Shown: positions 41,467 to 51,281 of the stretch, one piece after another
Layout: each line of letters begins with the position of its first letter
How positions within the stretch are numbered: position 1 is the first letter of the stretch
Origin: Stutzerimonas azotifigens DSM 17556
GTDB taxonomy: Bacteria; Pseudomonadota; Gammaproteobacteria; Pseudomonadales; Pseudomonadaceae
Assembly (NCBI RefSeq): GCF_000425625.1
Contig: NZ_KE384407.1
Location: 356,613 to 420,612, forward strand
Reading direction: 5' to 3'
DNA: 64,000 bases
Notes under the pieces: model-generated
The model's database searches: none
What the model saw: the letters and a program-made list of their open reading frames with translations, nothing else
Told to the model about the DNA's origin: nothing
Position numbers and translations under genes: made by a program

Positions 41467-42230
41467 TGAACACGAACGACCAACCCAACACCCTGCTCGA
41501 GGTGAAGGATCTGTGCGTCGCCTACGGCCAGGTGGAAGCCCTGAGCAACGCCAGCCTGCGCGTAGGCGAAGGCCAGATCGTCACCGTGATCGGTCCCAAC
41601 GGCGCCGGCAAGACCACCCTGCTCTCGGCGATCATCGGCATGCTCGGCTCCAGGGGACAGGTGCGCTTCGACGGCACCCTGGAAACGGTGCCGGAGGTCG
41701 AAGTGCTGGTGGGACGCGGGCTCGGCCTGGTCCCGGAGAAGCGCGAGCTGTTCGGCAGCATGAGCGTGGAAGACAACCTGCGGCTCGGCGGCTTCATGCG
41801 CTACCGGCGCGGCGACGCCTACCTGGACGGCACCCTGGCGGAGATCTACAGCCTGTTTCCGCGCCTGTTCGAGCGCCGCAAGCAGTTGGCCGCCACCCTC
41901 TCCGGCGGCGAGCGGCAGATGCTCGCGGTGGGACGCGCGCTGATGGCCAAGCCCAAGCTGCTGATGCTCGACGAGCCGAGCCTGGGCCTGGCGCCGCTGA
42001 TCACCCGCGAGATCTTCCGCATCATCGCCGACCTGCGCCGCCAGGGCGTGTCGATCCTGCTGGTGGAGCAGAACGCCCGCGCCGCGCTGCGCGTCGCCGA
42101 CTACGCCTACGTGCTGGAGACCGGACAGATCGCCATGCAGGGCCCGGCCCACGAGCTGGCCGACGACCCGCGGGTGATCGAGGCCTATCTGGGGCTGGCC
42201 AGCAAGCACCAGGAAATGCTCGCCACCTGA
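41463..42230 (+). CDS. ABC transporter ATP-binding protein, LivF type
   Basis: A 255-residue ATPase, the second nucleotide-binding subunit of the importer. Walker A is GPNGAGKTT, the signature LSGGERQML, Walker B LLMLDEPSLGL with the SLGLAPL segment typical of LivF, and the switch His region LLVEQNARAALRVADY. It starts at ATG 41463 (or the next codon), overlapping the fusion gene's stop codon (AATGATG). Confidence 0.95.
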   Translation: MMNTNDQPNTLLEVKDLCVAYGQVEALSNASLRVGEGQIVTVIGPNGAGKTTLLSAIIGMLGSRGQVRFDGTLETVPEVEVLVGRGLGLVPEKRELFGSMSVEDNLRLGGFMRYRRGDAYLDGTLAEIYSLFPRLFERRKQLAATLSGGERQMLAVGRALMAKPKLLMLDEPSLGLAPLITREIFRIIADLRRQGVSILLVEQNARAALRVADYAYVLETGQIAMQGPAHELADDPRVIEAYLGLASKHQEMLAT

Positions 42231-42282
42231 CGCCACCCGCGCCCGGAAACGGGCGCCTCCTGCAGCGAGAGAGATTTTTTCG

Positions 42283-43296
42283 ATGCCATTCCCGACTCCC
42301 CCACGCGTCTGCATCGTCGGCGCCGGCGCCATCGGCTGCACGCTGGCCGCGCGCCTTGCCGGCAGCGGCCAGCCGGTCAGCCTGCTGGCGCGTGGCGCGA
42401 CCCTGGCGGCCATCCGCGCCAATGGCGTGCGTCTGCACGACCTGGACGGCGAACACGCCGCGAGCGTCGAAGCCAGCGACAGCTGTGCCGAACTCGGCGA
42501 ACAGGACCTGGTGTTCCTCTGCACCAAGGCGCCGGCGCTGGCCGACCTGCTGCCGACGCTCGCGCCGCTGATCGGCGCGCAGACGGCAGTCGTCCCGGTG
42601 GTCAACGGCGTGCCCTGGTGGTATTTCCATGGCGAGGCCGGTCGTTTCGCCGGCCATCGGGTGAACAGCGTGGACCCGGACGGCCGCCTCGCCGGCGCCC
42701 TGGACATGGAGCACCTGCTCGGCTGCGTGGTGTTCATCACCGCGCAGGTCGAAGCCCCCGGCGTGGTGCGCTCGAACAACCCGCACCTGATGATCCTCGG
42801 CGAGCCGACCAACCGCCTCAGCGAGCGCCTGGAAAGGGTCCGCGCGCTGATCGAGGGCGCCGGCATCGAAGCCCGCGCCACCGACCGCATCCGCGACCAG
42901 CTGTGGACCAAGATCATCGCCAACCTGACCTCCAACCCGCTGTCGGTGGTCACCGGGGCGACCCTGGAGCAGCTATACGGCCTGCCGGAACTGCGCGCGG
43001 TGGTCGCCAAGATCCTCAACGAGGCGCTGCTGGTCGCTGCCGCCTACGGCGCCCGCGTCAGCATCGACCCGCAGACCTTCATGGAGCTGGGCGCCGGCAT
43101 GGGGCCGGTACGCACCTCCATGCTGCAGGACTACGAGCAGGGTCGCCCGCTGGAGCTGGCCGCCATCGGCGACGCCGTCGTCGAACTGGCCGGCTACCAG
43201 GGCCTGTCCATGCCCACCACCCAGGACATCCTCACCCTGGCGCGCTTCCGCGGCGCCCCCTTCCCATCCACCGAGCCCTCGAGACAACGCCAATGA
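42283..43296 (+). CDS. Ketopantoate-reductase-like (PanE/ApbA) oxidoreductase
   Basis: A 337-residue NADP-dependent reductase starting MPFPTPPRVCIVGAGAIGCTLAARLAG. The Rossmann motif is at residues 9-21, and the catalytic Lys210 lies in WTKIIANLTSNPLSVVTG. It may reduce a 2-oxoacid or oxidise a 2-hydroxyacid of the pathway rather than make pantoate, since it is embedded in a catabolic operon. Its stop codon overlaps the next ATG (43293-43296). Confidence 0.88.
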   Translation: MPFPTPPRVCIVGAGAIGCTLAARLAGSGQPVSLLARGATLAAIRANGVRLHDLDGEHAASVEASDSCAELGEQDLVFLCTKAPALADLLPTLAPLIGAQTAVVPVVNGVPWWYFHGEAGRFAGHRVNSVDPDGRLAGALDMEHLLGCVVFITAQVEAPGVVRSNNPHLMILGEPTNRLSERLERVRALIEGAGIEARATDRIRDQLWTKIIANLTSNPLSVVTGATLEQLYGLPELRAVVAKILNEALLVAAAYGARVSIDPQTFMELGAGMGPVRTSMLQDYEQGRPLELAAIGDAVVELAGYQGLSMPTTQDILTLARFRGAPFPSTEPSRQRQ

Positions 43297-44060
43297 ATGC
43301 CATGACCGACGTCACCAAACCCAGCCACTGCAGCGAGGAAGAATGGGCGCTGCGGGTCAAGCTCGCCTACTGCTACCACCTGGTGGACTTCTTCGGCTGG
43401 ACCGAAACCATCTTCAACCATATCTCGGCGCGCCTGCCCGGCCCCGCCCACCACTACCTGGTCAATCCGTTCGGGCTCAACTACACCGAGGTCACCCCGG
43501 CCAACCTGCTGAAGGTGGACCTGGACGGCCACAAGCTGGACGACTCCCCGTTCGACGCCAACCCCGCCGGCTTCGCCCTGCACAGCGCGGTGCACGGCGC
43601 CCGGGACGACATCCACTGCGTGATCCATACCCACACCACGCCCATCTCCGCGGTGGTACAGAAGAAGCGCGCCTTCACTCACGACGACTTCTATGGCGCG
43701 CAGCTCTACGGGCGCATCGGTTACCACACCTTCGAAGGCATCACGCTGTTCGACGACGAAAAGAAGCGCATGATCGCCAGCCTCGGCGACAAGCACATCC
43801 TGGTGCTGCGCAACCACGGCATCGCGGTGGGCGAGAGCAGCATCGAAAAGGCCTTCTTCCTGCTCTGGACCGTGCAGCGCGCCGCCGAGAACCAGGTCGC
43901 CGCCGGTGCCCTGGGCGGCGAGGACAACCCGCTCGAACCGGGCATCGCCGAACGCTGCGCAGACCTGACCGCCATGCTCATTCGCGACAGCGGCTTCGCC
44001 ACCAAATTCTTCGACGCCATGGTGCGCAAGCTGATCGCCGAGCGCGGCCAGCGCTTCTGA
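43293..44060 (+). CDS. Class II aldolase/adducin family protein
   Basis: A 255-residue metal-dependent protein of the fuculose-aldolase/adducin family. Zinc ligands are in IHTHTTP (His112, His114), with a third His in RNHGIAVG. The N-terminus is WGWTETIFNHISARLPG-like, with NPFGLNYTEVTPANLLKVD, the usual opening of adducin-type proteins. Members cleave or decarboxylate hydroxy/keto-acids. It is translationally coupled to the reductase gene upstream, so the two probably act in series. Confidence 0.88.
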   Translation: MNAMTDVTKPSHCSEEEWALRVKLAYCYHLVDFFGWTETIFNHISARLPGPAHHYLVNPFGLNYTEVTPANLLKVDLDGHKLDDSPFDANPAGFALHSAVHGARDDIHCVIHTHTTPISAVVQKKRAFTHDDFYGAQLYGRIGYHTFEGITLFDDEKKRMIASLGDKHILVLRNHGIAVGESSIEKAFFLLWTVQRAAENQVAAGALGGEDNPLEPGIAERCADLTAMLIRDSGFATKFFDAMVRKLIAERGQRF

Positions 44061-44120
44061 CCGACCGCCGGCCCCGCTCGGCGGAGCCGGCGCCCTACAG
44101 CCCAGCCAGGAGTCCCGCCG

Positions 44121-45674
44121 ATGAGCGCCGCCGCCCGCCCTCTGGATGCCTTCACAGAACCGCCGATCTCGCGCCTCGACCCGCAGGGCGTCCTGCAGAA
44201 CTGCAACCCGGCCTACCTGGCCATGTGCGGGCGCAGCGAGGCCGAACTGGTCGGCCAGCCGCACGAGACCATCAACGACCCGCAGATGCCCGTGGCGGTT
44301 CTCGCCGCCATGTGGCGAGCGGTGCGCGCCGGCCGGCCATGGGTCGGACCGATGCGGATTCGCCGCAGGGACGGCACGTCCGCCTGGTACAGGCTGTACG
44401 TGATGCCGCTGTTCGACGACGGCCGGCTGTGCGCCCTCGGCACCCTCTACCTGCCCATCGACGAGGACTGCCGCCAGCGTGCCGAAGCGCTCTATGCGCG
44501 CCTGCATCGCGGCGCCGCGCCCTGGCCGTTGCGACAGCGCCTGGGTACCGTGCTGGAGACCCAGGGTGGCCTGCTGCTGCCGGCGCTCGGCCTGGGCGCC
44601 GCGGTCGCCTTCGGTCCGCTCGACGCCGGCCTCGGCCTTGGCCTGCTGGCCCTGGTCGGCGCGGCTGCCGGGCTGAATGGCTGGCGTAGCCGGCGGCGGA
44701 TTTCCGCCTTGCTGGCCAGGCACCCCGACGCCTACAGCGAAACGCTGCTCGCCCCGCTGCATGCCGAGCGGACCGACCTGGCGCCGCTGGCCATGGCCCT
44801 CGACAGCCAGCGTGCGCGAATGAGCACGGTGATGGCGCGCATCTGCATCAACGGCGAGGTGCTGCGCAGCCAGGCGCACACGGCCGCCGAGGTGGTGGAG
44901 ACTTCCGCCGACCACCTCGACCGCCAGGTGCGGGAGACCGAGCAGACCGCTGCGGCAGTCAACCAGATGAGCGCAACCATCCAGGAGCTCTCGCGCAACC
45001 TGCAGGACACCGCCCACGCCGCGCAGACCGCCGACGAGCTGGCCCGCGAGGGCGGGCGGCTGTCCAGCGACAGCCAGGCCTCGATGGATGATATGCGCTG
45101 CGCGGTGGACGACATCGGTGCCGCGGTGGGCCGGCTGGCCTCCGCGGTCGAATCGATCGGCAGCATCGCCGGAGTCATCCAGGGGATCGCCGAGCAGACC
45201 AACCTTCTGGCCCTCAATGCCGCCATCGAGGCGGCACGCGCCGGCGAGTCCGGCCGGGGCTTCGCAGTGGTGGCCGACGAGGTGCGCAACCTGGCCTCGC
45301 GCACCAGCGAATCCACCCGTGAGATCCAGCGCTCCATCGAGACCCTGCGCGACGGCAGCGCTCATGCCCTGGCCACCGCCCAGCGCGGCGAGGATGCGGC
45401 GAAGCGCTCCGGCGAGCACGTCGGGCAGGCGCGCCAGGCGCTGCAACGGATCTGCGAGGAAGTCGGAAGGATCAGCGGCATGAGCCTGCAGATGGCCGCT
45501 GCTATCGAGCAGCAGAGCCAGGTCGCCGAACAGATCAGCCAGCAGGTCACGCAGATCGCCGGCCTCAGCGAAAGCACCCTGGAGCAGGCCGGCCGCACCA
45601 CGGAAGTCAGCCAGGCGCTGCATCAACTGGCGGAATCGCAGCTGGGGCTGGCGAAGCGTTTCTTGGAGGGTTGA
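44121..45674 (+). CDS. PAS-domain chemoreceptor (methyl-accepting chemotaxis protein)
   Basis: A 517-residue chemotaxis receptor. An N-terminal PAS domain (about 14-110) is followed by a membrane hairpin (about 149-190) and a cytoplasmic signalling domain whose hairpin tip starts [20 protein letters not shown] (355-374). There is no periplasmic ligand domain and no clear HAMP, as in Aer-type energy or redox sensors. It lies 60 bp behind the aldolase gene and could guide cells to the substrate of the block or report its metabolism. Confidence 0.93.
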   Translation: MSAAARPLDAFTEPPISRLDPQGVLQNCNPAYLAMCGRSEAELVGQPHETINDPQMPVAVLAAMWRAVRAGRPWVGPMRIRRRDGTSAWYRLYVMPLFDDGRLCALGTLYLPIDEDCRQRAEALYARLHRGAAPWPLRQRLGTVLETQGGLLLPALGLGAAVAFGPLDAGLGLGLLALVGAAAGLNGWRSRRRISALLARHPDAYSETLLAPLHAERTDLAPLAMALDSQRARMSTVMARICINGEVLRSQAHTAAEVVETSADHLDRQVRETEQTAAAVNQMSATIQELSRNLQDTAHAAQTADELAREGGRLSSDSQASMDDMRCAVDDIGAAVGRLASAVESIGSIAGVIQGIAEQTNLLALNAAIEAARAGESGRGFAVVADEVRNLASRTSESTREIQRSIETLRDGSAHALATAQRGEDAAKRSGEHVGQARQALQRICEEVGRISGMSLQMAAAIEQQSQVAEQISQQVTQIAGLSESTLEQAGRTTEVSQALHQLAESQLGLAKRFLEG

Positions 45675-45858
45675 TCCCTGCTACACCCGGCGCCACCGTC
45701 GAGCCACACCGGAGCGCGGCCCATCTCCGTGGAAATCGCGCTTCCGCATCATGGCAAGCACGTACAACGACCTGTCAGCCACGATCAATCTCTCTGCCGC
45801 GCGCCGCGCTTGAATGAAGGCTCTTCCAGTTCCCACCAGCGGACACAGCGAGGCCAAC

Positions 45859-47553
45859 ATGTCAAAACCTGAATACGACTACATCGTGATCGGTGCCGGT
45901 TCCGCCGGCTGCGTCGTCGCCACCCGGCTGATCCAGCAGAACGCCGGCAGCGTGCTGCTGCTCGAAGCGGGCGGGCGCGATAGCAGCCTCTTCCACACCA
46001 TGCCAGCCACCGTGGTGAAGGTATTCCAGCAGAAGTCCTGGCCGTACATGACCATCCCGCAGAAGCACTGCAACAACCGAGAGATGATCATCGCCCAGGG
46101 CAAGGTTCTGGGTGGCGGCAGCTCGGTGAACGGGATGATCTACATCCGTGGCCAGCACCAGGATTACGACGACTGGGTCACCAACTGGGCTTGCCCGGGC
46201 TGGGGCTATCGCGACGTGCTGCCCTATTTCAAGAAGGCCGAGGCCAACGAGAGCCTGAGCGGTGAACTCCACGGCCAGGAAGGCCCGCTGCCGGTGAGCG
46301 AGAACCGCTATCGCCACCCGATGACCATGGCCTTCGTACGCGCCGGACAGGAAATGGGCCTGCCCTACGTGAACGACTTCAACGGTGTCTCCCAGGAAGG
46401 TGTCGGTTTCTACCAGACCACCACCCGCAACGGCGCCCGCGCCAGCACCGCTCGTACCTACCTCAAGTCGGTACGCGACAGCAACTGCCTGACCGTCGTC
46501 ACGGATGCCTTGGCCCACAAGGTGGTGATCGAAAATGGCCGCGCTGCCGGCGTAAAGTACAGCGTGAACGACCAAGCCCCGGTCATCGCCCGCGTCCGCA
46601 AGGAAGTGATACTCAGCGCCGGCGCCTTCGGCAGTCCGAAGCTTCTGATGCTCTCTGGCGTCGGGCCGAAGGCGCACCTTTCCAGCCTCGGCATCGAAAC
46701 GCTGGTGGACCTGCCGGTTGGCCAGAACTTCCACGACCACCTGCACCTGTCGCTGAACGCCACCACCCACGAGCAGAACAGCATTCTTGGCGAGGACCAG
46801 GGCTTGCGCGGCATCAAGCACATGGCGCAGTGGCTGGCGTTCCGCAGCGGCTTGCTGACCAGCAACATCCTCGAAGGCGGCGGCTTCATCGACACCCAGG
46901 GCATCGGTCGGCCAGACATTCAGTTCATGTTCCTCCCGGTGATGGACAACTTCGACAACACCCCCGGCGAAGCCCCACCAGCCGCCGAACACGGCCTGAC
47001 CGTAAAAGTCGGCCACCTGCGCCCCAAGGCGCGGGGCGAAGTGAAACTGCGCAGCACCAACCCCGCGGACATGCTCCTGATCGACCCCAACTACCTGGGC
47101 GATCCGGAGGACCTCGCCGGGCAGATCCGCGCGGTCCAGACGGGCCTCAAGCTCATGCAGCAACCGGCACTCAAGGCGCTGATCAAAAAGATCACCGCCC
47201 CGGAAGACATCGACTGGCGCGACACCGCCGGCATCGAGACCTTCGTGCGCAAGGCAATCAAGACCGTCTACCACCCCGGTGGCACCTGCCGGCTCGGAAC
47301 GGACCCGGCAACCTCGGTCACCGACCTGCAGATGCGCGTACACGGCGTGCCGAACCTGCGGGTGGTCGACCTCTCGGTATGCCCGCAGATCGCCAGCGGT
47401 AATACCAACGCCGCGGCCATCATGCTGGGCGAGCGCGGCGCGGACCTGATCCTCGGCAAGGCGCTGCCCGCCATCGCGGCACCGGAAGAGCAGGCGCCGG
47501 ACCTCAACGCCCTTTCGGGCACGCGGCAGTTTGACCCGGTCGGCCGCTTCTGA
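45859..47553 (+). CDS. GMC-family alcohol dehydrogenase/oxidoreductase
   Basis: A 564-residue FAD enzyme of the choline-dehydrogenase type. The N-terminal FAD motif is YIVIGAGSAGCVVATRL (7-23). The GMC signatures are KVLGGGSSVNGMIYIRGQ and, near the C-terminus, VYHPGGTCRLG with the catalytic His and SGNTNAAAIMLGERG. Such enzymes oxidise alcohols in the membrane or cytoplasm. Start ATG 45859 has a GCGAGG site. Gene order GMC, SphA-type porin, aldehyde dehydrogenase matches laoABC of P. aeruginosa (long-chain alcohols), but the aldehyde dehydrogenase is of the arylacetaldehyde type, so an aryl ethanol is also possible. Confidence 0.93.
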   Translation: MSKPEYDYIVIGAGSAGCVVATRLIQQNAGSVLLLEAGGRDSSLFHTMPATVVKVFQQKSWPYMTIPQKHCNNREMIIAQGKVLGGGSSVNGMIYIRGQHQDYDDWVTNWACPGWGYRDVLPYFKKAEANESLSGELHGQEGPLPVSENRYRHPMTMAFVRAGQEMGLPYVNDFNGVSQEGVGFYQTTTRNGARASTARTYLKSVRDSNCLTVVTDALAHKVVIENGRAAGVKYSVNDQAPVIARVRKEVILSAGAFGSPKLLMLSGVGPKAHLSSLGIETLVDLPVGQNFHDHLHLSLNATTHEQNSILGEDQGLRGIKHMAQWLAFRSGLLTSNILEGGGFIDTQGIGRPDIQFMFLPVMDNFDNTPGEAPPAAEHGLTVKVGHLRPKARGEVKLRSTNPADMLLIDPNYLGDPEDLAGQIRAVQTGLKLMQQPALKALIKKITAPEDIDWRDTAGIETFVRKAIKTVYHPGGTCRLGTDPATSVTDLQMRVHGVPNLRVVDLSVCPQIASGNTNAAAIMLGERGADLILGKALPAIAAPEEQAPDLNALSGTRQFDPVGRF

Positions 47554-47644
47554 CGCCTCACTTCTAACTCCAACCGCTCCACCCATGGCACGCACCCCGC
47601 GCCATGGCGACGTACGCTCGAAAAACGGATCGAGGGATCATTCC

Positions 47645-48538
47645 ATGCGTGCAACACACCCGCGTTACCTGATGACCGCAGCCGCCTGCTCTCTGGCGCT
47701 ACTGGGCCAGACCGCCCAGGCCAGCGAAGGCGGTGGCGGCGCCTATGCCAACGGCAGCGAAGGCTTCATGACCGGCGCCCTGCCGCCACCCGGCACCTAC
47801 CTCGTCAGCTACAACATGCTGTACACGGCGGACGACTTCGCCAACGCGAACCCGGTGTTCGACGACTTCAAGGTGGAAACCAAGGCCACCATCCTTCGCG
47901 CCATCCATGTCACCGAGAAGAAAATCCTCGGCGGCAACTGGGCGATGCATGCCTTCCTCGTCTACGCCGACGTGGACGTGAAGAACCTGGGCGGCGCCAG
48001 CCAGAACCATGGCGGCATGGGCGACTTCATCTTCAATCCGCTGGCCATCGGTTGGCATTACGGAAACTGGCACTGGGTAGCCGGCGTGGACGTCTACCTG
48101 CCTACCGGTCGCTATGACAAGGACGATCTGGCCAACGTGGGCCGCAACTACGTCACCCTCGAACCGCTTTTCGGCTTCACCTATCGCAACCCGGCGGGCT
48201 ACGAGTTCTCGATGAAGACGATGTTCGACCACAACTATGAGAACGAAGACACCGACTACCGCTCCGGCAACGAGCTGCATGCGGACTTCGTGGCCGCCAA
48301 GCACTTTGGCAACTGGGCGGTGGGCGTAGGCGGCTACGTCTACAAGCAGGTCGGCGGTGATAGCGGCGAAGGCGCCTCCCTCGGTGACTTCAAGGGCCGC
48401 GCGACCGCGCTCGGTCCGCAGTTCTCCTACAGCACCGCTTCCGGGCTGAACATCGCCGGGCGCTACCAGCACGAATTCGACGTATTGAACCGGCCGGAAG
48501 GCGACAAGCTCTGGCTGAACATCGCCATTCCTCTTTGA
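47645..48538 (+). CDS. SphA-type outer-membrane protein (phenol/meta-degradation family)
   Basis: A 297-residue protein with a signal peptide (MRATHPRYLMTAAACSLALLGQTAQA, then SEGGGGAYANGSEGFMTGALPPPGTYLV), the usual opening of this family. The rest is alternating beta-strands, ending in the aromatic/hydrophobic NIAIPL. The family is thought to form channels for hydrophobic substrates in aromatic and alcohol degradation. It lies between the GMC and aldehyde dehydrogenase genes, as in laoB. Confidence 0.9.
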   Translation: MRATHPRYLMTAAACSLALLGQTAQASEGGGGAYANGSEGFMTGALPPPGTYLVSYNMLYTADDFANANPVFDDFKVETKATILRAIHVTEKKILGGNWAMHAFLVYADVDVKNLGGASQNHGGMGDFIFNPLAIGWHYGNWHWVAGVDVYLPTGRYDKDDLANVGRNYVTLEPLFGFTYRNPAGYEFSMKTMFDHNYENEDTDYRSGNELHADFVAAKHFGNWAVGVGGYVYKQVGGDSGEGASLGDFKGRATALGPQFSYSTASGLNIAGRYQHEFDVLNRPEGDKLWLNIAIPL

Positions 48539-48569
48539 CCCTACTTGAACTATGCCAATCGGAGTCACC

Positions 48570-50057
48570 ATGAGCGAGATCTCCCTCCTGCCCGAGGTTC
48601 GGGCCTTCCTGGCGCGCGACCACGGTCATTTCATCGACGGACAATATATAGGCGGTACGTCCGGGTTGACGACGCCCATCGTCAACCCGGCGACCGGCGA
48701 GACCATCGCCATCGTGGCTGCTGCTGACGCCGCCCAGATCGACGCCGCCGTCAACGCGGCGCGACGTGCCTTCACTGGCAGCTGGGCCGCAACCTTGCCC
48801 TACCAGCGCGGCGCTATCCTCAACCGTTTCGCGGACCTGATCGAAGCCCACGGCGAGGAACTGGCCCAGTTGGAAACCCTCTGTTCGGGCAAGTCCATCC
48901 ACCTGTCGCGGATGTTCGAAGTCGGCCAGAGCGCCATCTTTCTGCGCTACTACGCGGGCTGGGCGACCAAGATCAACGGCGAAACCATGTCGCCGTCCTT
49001 CCCTTCGCTGATGGGTGAGCAATACGCCGCGTTCACTCGCCGCGAACCGGTGGGCGTGGTCGCCGGCATCGTGCCCTGGAACTTCTCGGTGATGATCGGC
49101 GTGTGGAAGATCGCCGCCGCGCTGACCACCGGCTGCACGCTGGTGCTCAAGCCCAGCGAGTTCACCCCGCTGACGCTGTTGCGCCTGGCCGAGCTGGCCA
49201 TCGAAGCCGGTGTGCCGGCCGGCGTGCTGAACATAGTCAACGGCCAGGGCAACGTCGGTTCGCAGCTGGTTGACCATCCTCGGGTGGCCAAGGTCACCTT
49301 CACCGGTTCGGTGCCAACCGGCCTCAAGGTCGGCCAGCAGGCAATGGCGGCCAATCTGACCCGCGTGACACTGGAGCTGGGCGGCAAGAACGCTGCCGCG
49401 CTGCTGCCGGACTTCGACCTGCAAGGCGCAGTGGCCGGCCTGATCCAGACCGGCTACGTGCATCAGGGTCAGGTCTGCGCCGCGCCGGAGCGGGTCTATG
49501 TGCCCCGCGCCCGGCTCGACGAAGTGCTGGAGACTTTCAGTGGTGTCTTGCGCGGCGCGCCCATCGGCTCGCCGCTGGACGAATCTGTGCAGTTCGGGCC
49601 GCTGGCCAACAAGCCGCAGTTCGACAAGGTGCTGGGCTTCTTCGAAAAGGCCTGGGCGGAAAGCCGCATCGTCTGCGGTGGCAAGGCGCTGGATCGCCCC
49701 GGCTACTTCGTGGAACCGACCGTGGTAGTGGCGAACGGCGCTGCGGACAGCCTGCTGCACGAGGAGACCTTCGGCCCGATCATCTGCTTCCTGCCCTATG
49801 ACGACGTCGACGAGCTGCCAGCGCTGATGAATGATTCGCCCTTCGGCCTAACCGCCAGCATCTGGACCAACGACCTGTCCCGGGCCATGCGCCTGATTCC
49901 GCAGATCGAAGCCGGCACCCTGTACGTGAACATGCACACCTTCCTCGATCCCTCTGTTCCGTTCGGTGGCATCAAGGCCTCCGGGATCGGTCGCGAATTC
50001 GGTAGCGCCTTCATCGACGATTACACCGAACTGAAATCGGTGATGATCCGCTATTAA
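48570..50057 (+). CDS. Aldehyde dehydrogenase, phenylacetaldehyde type
   Basis: A 495-residue NAD-dependent ALDH. Catalytic Cys303 lies in HQGQVCAAPER, the general base Glu269 in LELGGKN, and the oxyanion Asn in PWNFS. The sequence pattern (start MSEISLLPEVRAFLARDHGH, and an adjacent FeaR-like regulator) points to arylacetaldehyde dehydrogenases (FeaB, StyD). The product with indole-acetaldehyde would be auxin, the substrate of the iac operon (inference). ATG 48570 has a CGGAG site. A terminator follows. Confidence 0.92.
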   Translation: MSEISLLPEVRAFLARDHGHFIDGQYIGGTSGLTTPIVNPATGETIAIVAAADAAQIDAAVNAARRAFTGSWAATLPYQRGAILNRFADLIEAHGEELAQLETLCSGKSIHLSRMFEVGQSAIFLRYYAGWATKINGETMSPSFPSLMGEQYAAFTRREPVGVVAGIVPWNFSVMIGVWKIAAALTTGCTLVLKPSEFTPLTLLRLAELAIEAGVPAGVLNIVNGQGNVGSQLVDHPRVAKVTFTGSVPTGLKVGQQAMAANLTRVTLELGGKNAAALLPDFDLQGAVAGLIQTGYVHQGQVCAAPERVYVPRARLDEVLETFSGVLRGAPIGSPLDESVQFGPLANKPQFDKVLGFFEKAWAESRIVCGGKALDRPGYFVEPTVVVANGAADSLLHEETFGPIICFLPYDDVDELPALMNDSPFGLTASIWTNDLSRAMRLIPQIEAGTLYVNMHTFLDPSVPFGGIKASGIGREFGSAFIDDYTELKSVMIRY

Positions 50058-50072
50058 TGCGCGTCGCGTTTG

Positions 50073-50108
50073 CGGCAGGCGCCTGATCAAGGGCCTGCCG
50101 TTTTTTTT
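50073..50108 (+). terminator. Rho-independent terminator after the aldehyde dehydrogenase gene
   Basis: CGGCAGGC (50073-50080) pairs with GCCTGCCG (50093-50100), followed by TTTTTTTT. It ends the GMC/SphA/ALDH transcript. Confidence 0.85.
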
Positions 50109-50241
50109 GCATAGCCATCACGAATACCGCGCCAACCGAGAATCTGGCGCGAAGAATGCTTGAAATTTCCAGCTAATATTTCGAGCGCCAGGATGCCCCA
50201 CGGCGCGCCATAACCACAGGTTCCGTGACCAGAGGTGCCCC

Positions 50242-51171
50242 GTGAATGAGCAAACCGTGCACGATTTCGATCATTGGAACCACTCGGTCCACGCTGTATG
50301 CGGTCGCTTCATCACCGAGCGCCCCTGGGATCAGCCCCGCTTCATCGGTGACATCCGTCACCGCGACCTGGGCGGCCTGAACGTCGCCGACATCCACATC
50401 AACGCACCGTCGATCCGCCGCGAAAAAGGCGTGGCCGGACGCGGGGATGACCGCTTCTACTTCCTGGTGATGCAGCGCAACGGCGTTATGGCGATCAACC
50501 GCAACGACCAGCAGTTCGTCCTGCAGCCAGGCGACATGGCGCTGTTCGACTCGGCCCAGGCCTTCGAGATGCAACCACAGGGGTTGATCAATCAACTGTC
50601 GATTCACCTCTGCCGCGTGGCGGTCGATCGCGTGCTGCCCGCCACCGCCCGGCGCTTCGGCAAGCTGGAGCAGGACAATCTCAGTCGTCGCCTGCTCCAC
50701 GGTATGCTTCAGCAGATTGCCGAGAGTGGCGACCCGGCACCGCATCCCGGTAGCCAGCAGGGCACCGCCTTGCAGGATGCGCTGATTACCCTGCTCGCAC
50801 CCACGCTCAGGGAAGAAGAGCTCCCGGAAGCGGGTCGTCCGTTGCGGCGCCTCGCGGAACGGCTGATCAACGACGCGCTGCTCGACCCGCCCAGCCCCGC
50901 CGAGCTGGCCGCGCACCTGCACATTTCGGTCCGGCAGCTCTATCGGCAGTTCGAGCAGGACGGCGACAGTGTCTGCCGCTATATCCAGCGCCAGCGCCTG
51001 GAGCGCAGCGCGCGGGAGCTGGCGGACGCCGGCCCGCAGGCGCAGCCAATCACCTCGATTGCCTATAAATGGGGCTTCACCGACTCGGCGCACTTCTCGC
51101 GGAGCTTCAAGCGCTACTTTGGCGCATCGCCCAAGGATTACCGCGCCGGACACCGCCAATCGAGCGGCTAG
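50242..51171 (+). CDS. FeaR-like AraC-family regulator
   Basis: A 309-residue regulator. The N-terminal AraC_binding-like domain (MNEQTVHDFDHWNHSVHAVCGRF) is typical of FeaR-type activators of arylethylamine or arylalcohol use. The C-terminal helix-turn-helix pair contains AELAAHLHISVRQLYRQFEQ and TSIAYKWGFTDSAHFSRSFKRYFG. It follows the aldehyde dehydrogenase gene and probably controls the GMC/SphA/ALDH genes. Its stop codon is 110 bp from the convergent AraC gene. Confidence 0.92.
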   Translation: MNEQTVHDFDHWNHSVHAVCGRFITERPWDQPRFIGDIRHRDLGGLNVADIHINAPSIRREKGVAGRGDDRFYFLVMQRNGVMAINRNDQQFVLQPGDMALFDSAQAFEMQPQGLINQLSIHLCRVAVDRVLPATARRFGKLEQDNLSRRLLHGMLQQIAESGDPAPHPGSQQGTALQDALITLLAPTLREEELPEAGRPLRRLAERLINDALLDPPSPAELAAHLHISVRQLYRQFEQDGDSVCRYIQRQRLERSARELADAGPQAQPITSIAYKWGFTDSAHFSRSFKRYFGASPKDYRAGHRQSSG

Positions 51172-51281
51172 TTTCGTCGGTTGGCTGCCAGCGTCGTCTG
51201 GGGATTCTACATGTAGGCTTCGCTGTGCCCAGCCTGGGCGCCTCCACCCAATCTCCCCGAATGCCCCTTGGGCCGAGCGAT

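Noticed and set aside
43194..45626. Minus-strand frame of 810 codons
   Set aside because: Antisense of the aldolase and chemoreceptor genes.
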